This document shows, piece after piece, positions 37,718-50,073 of a stretch of DNA of 64,000 nt. Both the position numbers and the translations under genes were made by a program. Position 1 is the stretch's first letter. The number at the start of each line of letters is the position of its first letter. The notes under the pieces are model-generated. The model was not told the origin of the DNA. It saw only the letters and a list, made by a program, of their open reading frames with translations, and did no database searches. Source of the DNA: Jaapia argillacea MUCL 33604 (Eukaryota > Basidiomycota > Agaricomycetes > Jaapiales > Jaapiaceae); assembly GCA_000697665.1 (NCBI GenBank), contig KL197730.1, positions 225,737 through 289,736 on the forward strand. Reading direction: 5' to 3'.

Positions 37718-39033
37718 GTTAATGGACCGATATTACTCTCCCGACGGGGTTGCGAATAGCTACCCTCGAGGTCGACGCTACTTATCGACAAGGGTGAGGA
37801 GGAAGGGACCGGTTGGGGATGTGACAAGACGTCACACGAAGCTTATGAGCGTCACACACTTCCCTCATGACCTCGTCGAAATCACCGACAATGGATGTGG
37901 CATCATTTCGACCATGATGGTATGACAGAGAGGTGATAAGGAGCGTTGGGCCTGGACAAATATCAGATGGAGGGGATAAAGAGAATTGACGGACAAACTT
38001 CTTAATTATCGGTCTCGGCAGAGAATCCACTTGACCAAGAAACTATCTTGTCAGCCCACCTCGCAAAGAGCAAGTAACGGCGGAGACCTTGCTCTCGAGA
38101 GCGATGACACCGAGAACCACCCTAAAACCTTTGGCGAAGGAAAGGATATGCGTTAGTCACTGAAACAAAGGGGCTTACGGTATGAACCCTCGGATGCCGT
38201 TCAGGTGCGAGCTCATTCTCAGTTTTCTGGGTGGTCAAGGGCGATCAGATTCTAGGGGACCAGAGAGCTCACCATATTCCCCATTCATCATCGAGCATAG
38301 GGTGGCGACCTGACGGCAAAAAGTATCGAATGACGTGGGATGCTCACAGAATCAAAAGGCAAAAAGCAGTATGATCGGGACAGCGAAGACGATCGTTCTC
38401 AATGAGGCAGAGATCAGCGCGGAGGGTGCCGCAGATATATGCAGAGATAAGAAGAAGCTAATTTCATGTAGAGCAGATCCCAGAGATCGGAGACGTGCAT
38501 CTTGTCAAGGTTCCCCACAGTGGTCTTCCGGGTTCCAGACCAGAGGCGGGGTACCATGGTACCGTGCTATGAGTGTTTTCCAAATCCAACCCGGTTTGCT
38601 ATGCTGTGGCAAATCTAGCAGGCGGAAAAAAAGTGCTTCGTCGGAATCGCCTGGGACGAACAGAAGCCCAGGTGCAGGGAGACACTTTTGAATTTTGGTG
38701 AGCCGGTCAGGGGTTGAAGCTTGAAGAGTTCGCCAATATTGATTGTGGGCCATGGCTCGAGCGCAGACAGAATGATATAGCAACGGAAGTCAGAAAGCCG
38801 AAGGAGGAGAGGAGGAAGTCCGAACTGTGACGTGATATTCACAGTCACAACGTGACAGCTGTCATCATTAGCGTTCTGTAGGCCCAGCCACTGTTCCCCG
38901 CATCTCCGCACCGGCTTTTGCGTTCGGCTTTCTCAACCTTCCCCGGTAAACTTGCGGTAAACCTGAAAGTCTTGGGCCTTCCGCCACAATTAAAAAAGTC
39001 TGGTCTGACTTGCTGTCTCCTCGTCGAACCGCC
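37718..39033. other. 1.3 kb with no recognised gene
   Basis: Lies between two divergent genes. Open frames on the minus strand (37782-38030, 38505-38783) have no recognised motif. One short stretch near 38350-38420 (minus) could form a single TM helix. A decayed or lineage-specific gene is possible, but I cannot support a model. Confidence 0.35.
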
Positions 39034-41323
39034 ATGATTCGTGCTAGGGGACATAGAGCTCTCGTACGCCAGATTCGTGCTTTACACTCCACTGCTCGAT
39101 GCCGACGGGAACTGTTCGACCCAAGTACCGTTGAGAGGGCTTCCGACGAAGTGGATGTCTGCATTGTCGGTGGAGGGCCTGCAGGTCTCAGTGCCGCCAT
39201 TCGTCTGAAACAGCTGGAGCAAGAAAAGGGGAATGAAGTCCGGGTGGTGGTACTTGAAAAGGGGTCAGAGATAGGTATGTTCAAAATTTCACATACTGGG
39301 TCCTGTATCTCTGTGATTGTACGACCTCCGACGGAGGGTATGTCTCGCCGCAGTAGCGATGTATTCCACGACATCGGAAACCTCTCGCGAAACCGGTGAA
39401 ATAGGACTTTGGTCCAGAGATATTGGTTGGATACCACCTCAGTGGAAGTCCCTGATATGTAGTTGTCTAGCGAACTATCGAAACATCGACGCTACCAGTC
39501 CCATGAAATTACCTTCTTGAAAATATTTGCCCTCGCTATTCGACACGTCGCTCACCGGGTCCTTGTTTCGCAGGGTCTCATATCCTATCCGGTGCTGTGG
39601 TCGAACCCCGTGCTCTCAACGAGCTCCTCCCATCGTGGAAGGACCATCCCGACAACCCCCTCACCCAACCCGCCCTCCACGACCACATGCGATTTCTCAC
39701 TCCCAACAAATCATTCTGGATGCCTCACCCTCCACAAATGTCAAACAAAGGCAACTACATCACCTCTCTTTCCCGCTTTACCGCGTGGCTCGGTTCCATC
39801 GCAGAAGAAATGGGTGTTGAGGTCTACCCTGGTTTCGCAGGTGCCGGTCTCGTCTATGGCGAGGACGGTAAATCCGTTCGTGGTGTAACGACAAACGAAG
39901 TTGGACTGGATAGGCAAGGGAGGATGAAAGATGCTTTCGAGCCTGGTATGGAATTCCGTGCGAAGGTTACTTTGGTCGCCGAGGGTGCCCATGGGAGTTT
40001 GACCAAGCAGCTAACGAAGAAGTTTGATTTGAGGAAGGATTGTGATCCTCAGACGTACGGTATAGGGTTGAAGGAGGTCTGGAGGGTTGATCCGAGTCAG
40101 TATCGACCGGGTGAGGTGATGCATCTCATGGGTTACCCCTTGGATAACAAGACGTACGGTGGAGCTTTCGTCTACCATATGGCGGATGGCCTTGTTACCA
40201 TGGGACTGGTTATTGGATTGGATTACCCAAATCCTTATCTCAGTCCATATAGCGAATTACAGGTTCGCTTTCATCACATGATCTGGTGGTAATGCTAGCT
40301 AACTATCGTGCCTGCAGCGAATGAAACACCATCCTTACTTCCAAACTCTCCTCAGTGGCGACGCTACCCGTATCGCCTATGGTGCCCGAACACTGAATGA
40401 AGGCGGTCTTCAATCCATTCCCAAACTATCTTTCCCAGGAGGTGCCCTCATCGGATGCTCAGCAGGTTTCGTCAATGTTCCAAAAATCAAAGGCACCCAT
40501 AACGCCATGAAAACTGGTATGCTAGCCGCCGAAGCTGCGTATGACGCTGTCGCCAAGACATCACACGAGTCTGAAGAGGCGGCAGACATGACCAAGTACG
40601 AAGAAACCTTCAAGAACAGTTGGGTTTATGAGGAGCTCAAGGAGGTTCGGAACCTTCGACCGAGCTTTAACACTCCACTGGGAGTATTTGGTGGTGTCAT
40701 GTATTCAGGCCTGGATACCTACATCCTCAAGGGTCGTGTACCCTGGACTTTCCGCAACAAGCAAAAAGTCACAGACGCCTCGCATACCAAACGCGCGTCG
40801 GAAGTACAACCTATCAAATACCCTCCTTTCCAACCTCCTTTATCTACCGATCTGTTGACCTCGTTGGCGTTGACTGGGACGAATCATGCCGAAGATCAAC
40901 CTATCCATTTGAGAGTGACAAAGGACGGCAAGGAGGATCTGGAGGTTAGGAGGAAGCATGTGGAGAGGAACGTTGGAGAGTTTGCGGGGTTGCTTGGGAG
41001 GGCTTGCCCGGCGGGTGTTTATGAGTATGTTGAGGATGAGGAGGGTGCGAAGACTGCTGGATGGGGCGGCAAGACTTTGGTTATCAACTCTCAGGTTCGT
41101 TCGGAATGCTTCTGAATGATTCGCCTGGTCTCATGGATTGTTTGGTTCTGATAGAACTGCATCCATTGCAAGTTGTGCGATATCAAGGTGCCGACCCAAG
41201 ATATCAACTGGACTGTCCCTGAAGGTGGAGGAGGCCCTAAATACAGTAAGTGCTCCTCTTTCTCTCTCCCTGCCCCATTCCTTGTCACTGATGGACGAAC
41301 CTCTCCTCTCAGCCATCACATAG
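39034..41323 (+). CDS. Electron transfer flavoprotein-ubiquinone oxidoreductase
   Basis: ETF-QO passes electrons from ETF to ubiquinone at the inner mitochondrial membrane, linking fatty-acid and amino-acid oxidation to respiration. Exons: 39034-39274, 39574-40262, 40318-41094, 41155-41245 and 41313-41323. The ATG at 39034 gives an Arg-rich presequence ([20 protein letters not shown]). Then the FAD dinucleotide motif [88 protein letters not shown] (membrane/quinone loop), and the [4Fe-4S] ligands in CPAGVYEY and [11 protein letters not shown]. It ends GGGGPKYTIT. Every expected block is present. The first intron is 299 nt against 55-67 nt for the others. Confidence 0.97.
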
Positions 41324-41581
41324 GTGAAGACACTGTCGTCGTCTCCTACGGAACCTGTACTCTTTTGTCTATGTTGATTACAAACTGTATCATAATACCA
41401 TCCACTGCTGACCCTGTGCCGGTGGGTATGCCGTCTGATCCTGTTCCCGAGTGTGGTTGTCATCGAAACGAAGTTGGGGAAAATTACATCTACACCAGTC
41501 TCTCCGGCTTCCTTGTGAACTGGTATCCACCCACTAACTAGTGCCAACAACGTCTACCTGCTTCGTGCTCATTGGAACTCG

Positions 41582-42978
41582 ATGGCGCTTCTGGCTGTGC
41601 AGCATACACTCTTCTCGAGTCCTTTTGACCAACCACCACCTATCTTCACTGCAGATCCAAACCTTCGAACTTACACCATCGACGAGAACTCTCCAAAGAA
41701 CCTGCAATGGTCATCTCTACCTCACGATACCCAGCGAGACATCATGGATCACCTCTGGGTCGCTGGCAGAGGCTACTATTTTCTGCACAGGACAATCCAA
41801 TTGCCACTGGTATCCAGGCAATGGGCAGCATTGCTTCGCCCTCTTTTGCTTGCGCGCATCGATATCTGCTGTCCCAGTAAAGGGGAGAAGATACTGGAAT
41901 GGGTGAATGAGGAGATTGAGCACAAGGCGCTCTTCCCTCGCCGCGGAATGGTCAGGCACTTGCGTTTAGTACGCCATTGTGGTTGTCGATTCGTAAAGGA
42001 GGAAGAGGATGAAGCAGCTAAAGTTAAAGGCAAAAAGAAGGGGGCGAAGGGTAAGGGTCTGATACTTCACAAACAGGTTGGTTCTTCACATCGCACAGTA
42101 TTCAACGACATGGCATTATTTTAACGCTGAAATTTTTCACTCCCCCAAAGATGGCTACTCTCATGGGAATGTTTCCCCGACTACGGGAGGTCCGTTTAGA
42201 GTCGCTGGAGTCTGGCAAATACTCGCCCGAGCCACTGCGCGCCATCCAGGAAAGCTCCTTATTCGAGAAGATCAAATTTGTTGGCGTCAGTCATGGCATC
42301 CCCATCGACCTTGGCCCCCTCCTCGAATCCCTGGTTCCCTCCAACCAGAAACGACACCTATATTTCTCCTGGGGTCGTGTCCAATCCCTTTCCACCAACA
42401 TCAGCCCTTTGGAGCACATCACGACATTACATCTACGCCAGATGAAAATGCCCCGGCAATTCTTTGCAGATTTGATGAAGCTCCTCCCAAATATCACCGA
42501 TCTTCGGATTGAGCTGGTCAGCGGGCCTCATTCAGATGATATCTTCAGCGTCATCTCGTCACTTTCGAGCAAGCTACAATCCCTGGCTTTGAACTTCCGA
42601 CTAATGTCTTTCGGAGAGCAATCCAGAGCCAACGACCTCTTGCTCGTCCTCACCGGCCTAAAGTTCCCTCAACTCGCGTACTTTGAGTACACCCCATACC
42701 AGCTTCCTAGGGATACCACGCAGCGATTCACAGATTCTGTGTTTCCCGTACTACGGAGCCTCACGTTCCTGGTCGACGATTCCTTCATCCTTGCAGAGGA
42801 CGTCAGGATTATCACCGACGCTCTGGGCTCTCATCTGAGGCGAGTTCATGTTAGCAAGTCGTGGCTTGGGGCAAACGCGCATGAGGAGAGAGCTGCTAGG
42901 GCGAAGGTAATTGCTGATTGTGCAGAAAAGGGGATCGAGGTGTTGTATAGATCGAAAAATCACGATATGTATGTTTGA
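41582..42978 (+). CDS. F-box/LRR-like protein (F-box paralogue 2)
   Basis: Exons 41582-42076 and 42151-42978 join at HKQ/MATLMGMFPRL; 440 residues. LPHDTQRDIMDHLWVAG and LVSRQWAALLRP form an F-box-like N-terminus. A Lys-rich insert (KVKGKKKGAKGKG) precedes the splice. Leucine-rich repeats follow: ITTLHLRQMKMP, ITDLRIELVSGP, LQSLALNFRL. The C-terminus RAKVIADCAEKGIEVLYR parallels RELVGRCKENGVNLVYD of paralogue 1. It starts 258 bp after the ETF-QO stop on the same strand. A tail-to-head position next to an essential gene does not imply shared function. Confidence 0.66.
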
Positions 42979-43237
42979 GCGCTTGTTGATGGGCGCCGTT
43001 GTTATCAGTAGACGAACGCACGATATTCACGTCGAAACTTCCAACTTATTCTCAAAATTACTTCCCAAACTGATGCAAACACGACTCAAGACAAATGTTT
43101 CCACAAACCGACATGAAACGAACAAATCATGATGCATCAACAATAATTCATGAGGTACTTTGAAAAAGAATGTAAAAACGTCCTCGTACAAGTCCGAAGT
43201 CCATGATCCCAATCTCAAACGACGACAAAACGAATGA

Positions 43238-45598
43238 TCAGCTTCTCAGAGCGACAGGAAGAGGCGGAGAAGGAACTGAAGGAACAACAGGCTTCTTCCT
43301 CCGTCCCAACTGACCACTCGAAGTCAGTTTCCTCAGTAATCGCGTGACGGTCCCTGGTTTCTTTAATCCCGTCCTCTGACCATCCACTGGAGGGTTGGCA
43401 CTAACCACTCCCACCTCCGATACCGGTTCGTCCTGTGGGGTAGAACCAGAAACCGAGGGGAACGCGAGATCCGAAGTGGCCATATGTGTTTGTACCTCGG
43501 GGGTGGGTGTATGCGTCTGTACCTCGGAGGTAGGTATATGCACTTGCGCAGTGGAGGTGGGTATATGCGCTTGGACCTCGGTCGCACGTACACGCGCCTC
43601 CACCTCGGAAGTGGGTATATGCGCCTGCACGTTGGAGGTGGGTATATGCGTTTGGTCGTGAGGATCAGGCAAACACGCAAGCGCCTCCACCTCCTCACCA
43701 GGGCCCCACACCCTAATCTCCACTCCTCCCCTCTCTTCCTCCTTCTCCTCCTCTTCATCAGCCTCCTCAATCGAAACGATCGAACTAGGTCTCGACATCG
43801 ACAAACTCAACATCGAACTCCTCCTCGAACCCGAAGGGCTAGGGCTCGGAGTCGTCCACCCCGAATGTGAAGGCGAAAGAGATGAAGAAGAAGACATCGA
43901 TATTAGACTGTCTATGCCTCTCGTAGAGGAGGAAGCTTCGTTGTATGCGTAGGTATATGGAGGGGAAGGAGGTTCGAGAGGGAGGCTTGTTGAGGAAGAC
44001 GAAGAACGCATGGGATGATGAGGGGTGTAGACCTGGGGTGGTTGAGTGAGAGGTGGAGTGGTTGGAGGTTTGGCTGGCGTGATATGAACGACGGGGACGG
44101 TAGGTTGGGCAGAGTGTCGAGAGAGTTTCTTCCTAACCCAACCAACTATCTTTCCCTTACCCACACCACCTTCCCCTGTGGTACCAGCATCAACAGGAGC
44201 GGGAGTGGTAACCTCCAACTCAACCCTCATCCCAACCTCCAAACTCTTACCCACTGCACGACCCTCATCTCTAAAACTTATACTCCTAGTCCTCCCAGAA
44301 ATCGCGAGCGTATCACCTGACGACCTCGCTCGATTCGTTGAAGTCGAAGCTCTAGGCGTACTCGGTCCAGCAACGTTACTAGCACCATCATTCTCCCCGT
44401 TGGCACCAGCGATGAGACTACTAGTCCGCGACCTCGCAGGTCCGTTCATACTACTAACACTAGCCCTCCTCTTGATATTCTCTCCAACCCTCGAGTTGGC
44501 AGATACGGGCATGACCACACCTTGCGCTGCAAGTGATAAGCGTGAGAATTTGGGCGTTTGGGCATAGGTGTTTTGAAGGAGCCAATTATCGGCCGCTGCG
44601 GCTTTCTTGGCATCAAGGGATGTTTGAGAAGAGGGATTTCGTGTGAGAGGTGCGGGAGGTAGTGGTTTGTGTAATGATCCCGAGGAGTTTTGACGGACCC
44701 AAGAAGGGATAGGTGGGACTGCTGGGATTTCTTCGATTGGGTCTTCCTCCTTCTCTTTCCCGTTACGAGAAGTGTGGGAGAAGGTAAGTGAGAACCGCTT
44801 TGTGAGCGATTTTCGTTTGGAGAGGGAAGATTTTGACGAAGAGCGGGATAACGATGTTGAGGAAGAGGATTGGGAAGGTAAGGTTGAGGTAGAGGTTGGG
44901 ATAGAAGAGGAACTTGATGATGAATGGTCGGAGGAGGTAGGTGAGGTATGGGCATGGGTGTGTGTCGAACTTGAAGCCGCACACGAAGCGTCGAAGTATT
45001 CTGCCACGTTCGCGCTACTCGCAGGTCTCCTCTTGAAAGGAACCTTCGAAGTGGAATCAGAAGCGTAGGCGGAATGTAAAGAGCCAGCCGACGCTGGGCT
45101 TCTCAAAGTCGCCAGATCCGGTGTGGAAGCTATACGGGATGGCTTGTATCGTTTCTTGTCGTCTGTGTTGTCGGAAGCTGATACGGCTGGTCCTGCCAGA
45201 GGGGAGGAACGGAGAGGGCGTGCGCCAGTGGGACGGGTGGGAACCATCATTGTGTGTCGGCGAGAGGAGGGCGTTAAGGACATTGGTGGACGAGGGGAGG
45301 GCGATAAGGAACGAATGTATGGTTGAGGGGAATGATATGTGGGTTGCGTAGTGTGTGCTGGTTGCAAAGGAGTGAGTGAGCTGCTACTGCTGCTTGTGTA
45401 GTCTATCATGCTCTTGGGACGAGTCTAGAAATAGAGTGTTTAGCGCTTCATCGACACATACAAGCAAGGCACAATGCAACAACAAGAAAAGGAATAATGA
45501 AACGAGGGAATAAGCAGAGGTAACCAGGTACTCACGAAACGAGAGTCATTGTAGTTGGAGTCCAAGTGCGGATTAAGCGTTCGAGCGCTCAACGCCAT
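43238..45598 (-). CDS. Ser/Pro-rich protein of unknown function
   Basis: Exon 1 (45536-45598, MALSARTLNPHLDSNYNDSRF) joins exon 2 (43238-45424, TRPKSMIDYTSSSS) across a 111-nt intron; about 749 residues. Largely low complexity, with Ser/Thr/Pro tracts and many basic patches (KRKSLTKRFSLTFS, KGKIVGWVRKKLSRHS, VTRLLRKLTSSGQLGRRKKP), and no TM segment or enzyme motif. Residues around 585-645 are an imperfect 11-residue repeat of the type HIPTSEVQA. Such proteins are common in Agaricomycetes and often phosphorylated; a regulatory or cytoskeletal role would be a guess. I do not recognise a named domain. Confidence 0.75.
43480..43660. repeat. Coding minisatellite, 33-bp period
   Basis: About five to six imperfect 33-bp units inside exon 2 of the Ser/Pro-rich gene, visible on the plus strand as recurring 'ggtgggtatatgcgcctg'. 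The period is a multiple of three, so the frame is kept. Units encode variants of HIPTSEVQA on the minus strand. Confidence 0.85.
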
Positions 45599-46740
45599 CC
45601 TGTCTCCGGTCTCTTCCACGCTGTCTCCAAAAGGGTAGGAAAGTTATGAAAGGATCGATCCTCTGACCTCCAAGCAAGGTATAGCGTACTTGGCAACACA
45701 GCTCAGCTCCAACCTTCAGTCTAAAACTTTGGCACTGGGCGCGGTGAGATTTGGCCGACCAAAATCCCAAACACGGTTCTAACTCTCCGTGTTTTATGTG
45801 AGGCGGCGACAGGTCAGCACCTCCCAGATAGTCGGACACTTTATATTCCTGCATGATAAGTTGGCGTGTACGAGAGTGTACGGCGTGAACGGCACTGCCC
45901 AACGAGGATATTCGCTGCGCATTTTTAAACAATCGAGAAACGGACCGAGGAGAATAATGATTAGCGCCTAGTCCACGGCTTTGGATAACGGCGTCGGCTT
46001 CGAGCGGTTTGAGGTTTTTTTTTCCTTCATCGCATCTGTCAAACTGACAGCGCAGATACCAAGGAAATGGTCGCAGCTTGCTCGTCCCCCAGGCTCCCAT
46101 CCTTCCAATCTGACATCCTACACGTCTCTGGGGAGTCGAGCAGTTCCATTCGGATGAACCTTGTGTAGTTCGGCGAGACGAAGCCGTGGCTGGATGGTTT
46201 CTTTATCGCCCAGTTTCCTGAATCCGGCATGTAGTTGCCCCTCGAGATGTGCGAAACTCGGAAACAGGGTTCCAGATGTAATTAGGTCAAGATTAACCTC
46301 GCCTAATGGGAATAAGGAGTCAAAATCATCTAGTTATCTTATCTTATCCTTCCTTAAAAGGTAACACCGATATAAGCCCGTTATCTTTATGTTTTATGCT
46401 ATGTTTTCTTTCCTACACGATTCTCGCTCCCGCAGGTATTCTTGAATGTGGTCAGTAAACGCAGCTCTCGCGACATGGAACGTGTGCTATGGCATTTCGT
46501 AACATGCAACAAAACGATTCTCATGCCCGTTCAACCCCGTCCACGGTACCGGAATGGGAGGATCAAACAATTTTTGAAGCTGCCAGTTCGCCCCACCTCC
46601 ATACGGCCGGTATCAAAAACCGAAAGCCAAAAACCAAAAAGTGACTTGATGTGATGTCAGCCCTTCTCCCCTGGAACATCGGCATGACGAGGGCTCACCT
46701 ACTTAGCTATCCTAATCCCATTTCCATTCCAGGGTGAAGA
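45599..46740. other. Intergenic, no gene recognised
   Basis: Contains the upstream region of the Ser/Pro-rich gene. Short T/TATC-rich stretch at about 46325-46350 and a nine-T run near 46014-46022. No RNA gene or transposon ends seen. Confidence 0.4.
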
Positions 46741-49600
46741 TCGTGAAGGGAATCAAAGGGCTATTCATAGCCAAACAACCAAAATACATACCCTCTGACC
46801 GCAGGGAAACGAGCCCGACAGCGCTGATCCACGTTTGACAGAAGCTGAAAAAGTCCAGGCACAAGTAATTCACCGTGATATGGGTGGAGCTGCTCTTGAA
46901 TAAACGAGGACCGTGTATGCATCGTTTCCAGGTAAATCCGGAGTGAAGAGACGCTGGAAGTCAGCACCGCGAGATGGGGTATATTGGGATGAAGGCGTGA
47001 AAACGGCTCATCAAGGAGCAAATAATGTTGATGGATCAAGAATGCAGCATGTTTGACGCTCGAGGAACCAAACAAGTCAGAACGGCAGGAGGGTCGGAAT
47101 TGATCGCGGCGAGTGGGCGTATAAGCTACAGAAATCGTTGAGGTTGAGGTTGCTGCCAAGAAAGAAAGAAAAACATGACAGTATCCGCCGCAGCGAACAT
47201 CAACATGAGCAATGCTCTGGATACCATGGCCGTCCTCTACTCCAAGTGCCACGAACCGACGGATACCTGAGAGGGGAGTGGCGGACACCTATCAAGCCAT
47301 CATCCAAGAACCAGAACAGCAACGGTCCAGTGAAAGAACGGTGTGAACGAGAAGGGACACGTTTGTACCTGGAGACCGGAACGAAGGGAAGGGTCGGAGC
47401 CGATAAGGGGGTATGAGAAAAAATCGAAAATTGGAACAATAGGTTTGTAAGTGCGATGCTCACCAATGAATTGACTCGATGGTACTTGGGCAGGTCCGCG
47501 AAACACGGATGTTGAGAGTCGGTACACTGCCTGCTTGGCATTGGCATTAATAAAGAGACGGTGTGGATATAGTGCTGTGGGTACCGAAGCTATTAAAAGA
47601 ATTATGATCGGGAATGAAAGAGACGGTTCTTGAATGCTTAGAAAACCGTGTAGCGTGGCAATTCCAATGGTAACTACCAAAGTGCGAAAAACGGAGACAA
47701 CAGATAACGCACCCAAGTTCTATCGCAAGACACCGTATTACCATATTGGGCGTAAACAGCTCGGCTATAAACTGGAATGATGATGGCTTGGGGATCAGAA
47801 CCGCATCAAAATTGACGTCCAGAGTACAAAGTGCACATACATGGAACCAGCATCGCGTTGAGAGTTGATATATCCCAGGAGCGGTACCTAGCAATAATGC
47901 AAGTATCAGCAATTTTACGGCATTGCGACGAAAGAGGGTACGGCTATGGTAGGCAAGTAGAGGCACGTTTGTTCTTGCAGTCCGGACGAAGAGTAACAGC
48001 CACATCATCCACCCATCATCCAAGAAAAGGTAACGTCGGTGTCGCTGATAATCATTCCCTCCACAGGGACAAACGAATGAATAGACCAAAGGGTTGGTAA
48101 GAAATCTCACCAACTCCTGTCTCTTTGGCCGCCTTCCACATGGTATTCAAAGCAAATTGAAGGAATCCGCGAAAGACGGATGATGAACGTCGGTGGGATG
48201 GGTGAGGGAAATACGCGGACGCCTTGGTGGAGACAGCATGGGTACGGCGCTGTTAATGGCAAAGGAGCTAATAAGATCGTAAGTAGGATCATGAAATGGG
48301 CTGGAAGGTTCTGAGGACGTAGCGTAGAACAGCGTGGCAAGTTCGGGTGACTGTAAGGGTGGTTATATCATATAGTTGGCTAGAAATAGCTTCCCAACAT
48401 GTGTGAGGTGCGAGAGGGTATGGTTCACGCCAACGGGGTACCACCAAAAAGTCACATACGTGCTAGGTAAAACGTTGTCGAGGGGGAAGGATCCGTCGAG
48501 TGCGGAAGGATTGGAAGAGTGTCTGGACTCTGAGTTTATTGTTGGTTCGTTACATGGCAGCAGCGACACGCACCAATAATATGAACAATCCTCAAGGGTG
48601 AGGTCAAACCACGCGGAAAGGGAGTTGAAGAAGACGGAGTTGTTGCTATTGTTAGATGAGATCCGGATGGCCCGACCGAAGTTGATGGATGTAGATCACT
48701 ACAAGCACGGAATTCGCGAATGGCTAACCGAGTGGGTAACTCCCTGAAGAGGCGGCCCGACTTGCAAAAGGAAACATGAACTAAGTGGTGTCTTGAGGTC
48801 GTCATCGTCAGACTTGGGAGTCAGACCCAGGACTTCGATGAGAGAAGGGCAAGGAGCGGGAATCTGAGTGTTTCGTGATAGAAGCTTCCGTCCTGGGCCA
48901 AAGATGGCAGGGGTGGAGGCCCGGCAGCGCCTCAGAGAGAAGGTATCGAGGGAATACCGGATACGTCCCTGACTGTTGAAGAGCTGGGTGGCCACCCAAG
49001 TCCAGCAAGAATTAACAAGTGAATCCTAGGAAGAAGCTGCCCATGGGTTTGATTGTTTCACCTAGTTCATATACACGATGCGATGACTTGGATTAAGGGA
49101 GGAGAACCAGACAGCGACAAGGTGAGGGCAGGAGAGCAGTCGTGGCGAATATATATCCAGACGGCCAAATAGGTGGCATAAGCTGAGTAGCGCAGCACTC
49201 CATGGGTAGGCCCAGAGGGATGTGAAGGAATTCAAAGATTCGCTGCAAGATATGATGCAGGCAGTGCCGTTCGCAACCTTGGGAACCACAGCCCCGTATC
49301 ACACACGTCAATGAATTGCGTATATTGGCCGAGCCTCTGGCGTCGCGCCACGAAAGGGCGGCACCCGGGGAGCGCAGTCGATTCGGTTGATACTACTTGT
49401 CCGTCTCCGAACGGCCGACTATAGAGGACGCGATACCCGAACATGGGCGTAATTCCATCCCTATCCAGGTGGAGGGCCTGAGGCATGAAGCTGTGAATGA
49501 GAAGGGGCGAATGGTTGTGGAATGCACCTGTGGTCAACTCCCGTGTCGTCGGCCTGATGAAATTTTGTCTTACTAACGAAATTTGACGGTGTTGCATCAG
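46741..49600. other. Decayed or unrecognised stretch with two related segments
   Basis: No intact gene model found. Minus-strand frames include hydrophobic segments that could be remnants of a membrane-protein gene (VVTIGIATLHGFLSI and SLSFPIIILLIASV near 47.6 kb; KLLILALLLGTA near 47.9 kb). Segments 47440-47720 and 48090-48370 look like diverged copies of each other: 'tccgcgaaacacggatgttga' versus 'tccgcgaaagacggatgatga', and both encode a minus-strand SVFRG. Family not identified. Confidence 0.35.
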
Positions 49601-50073
49601 TGCATGAGCCGCAGCTGTATTATCTGCTCGTCCTCACCATTGCACTATCCTTGTTTTTCGGCCTACCTTCCCATTCTTGTGTCTTCATGCGCCACACGAG
49701 ACCGCTACAAACCACCCGGAAGCAAATCAATCGATGAAAAAGAGCGTCATAGCCGGCACACACCTCTCCCGACCTCTCAAAATCTCAGTCAGCCAGCAGA
49801 CAGCTGCCACCGGACCTTCATAGCCACCCTGCAATTTGCATCCGCAGAGCCGAAATTCTCTGTCGAGCAATGGGATGAAGTGGCAGGTCGGAAATAGGTT
49901 CCTCTGGCTGTGGCCTGCGCTTCGGTGATGACAACCTGTCATGTGCACACAGCATACCCACGCCTTTTCAGTCTTGACCAAATTCTTCAACCAACAACCC
50001 CTCTCTCTTTTCGTTCTTATTCTGGCTGTCAGGGTGCTGTGAGGGGCTTCGTGTTTTGGACTGGTGAGCTATA
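49601..50073. promoter_or_regulatory. Upstream region of the F-box gene at 50074
   Basis: Assigned as promoter only by position. A pyrimidine-rich stretch (caaccctctctc-like) lies near 49995-50020, common upstream of fungal genes. No defined factor site is claimed. Confidence 0.35.

Noticed and set aside
43395-43870. Plus-strand Cys/Tyr repeat frames at 43.4-43.9 kb
   Set aside because: Antisense shadow of the 33-bp coding minisatellite of the Ser/Pro-rich gene.
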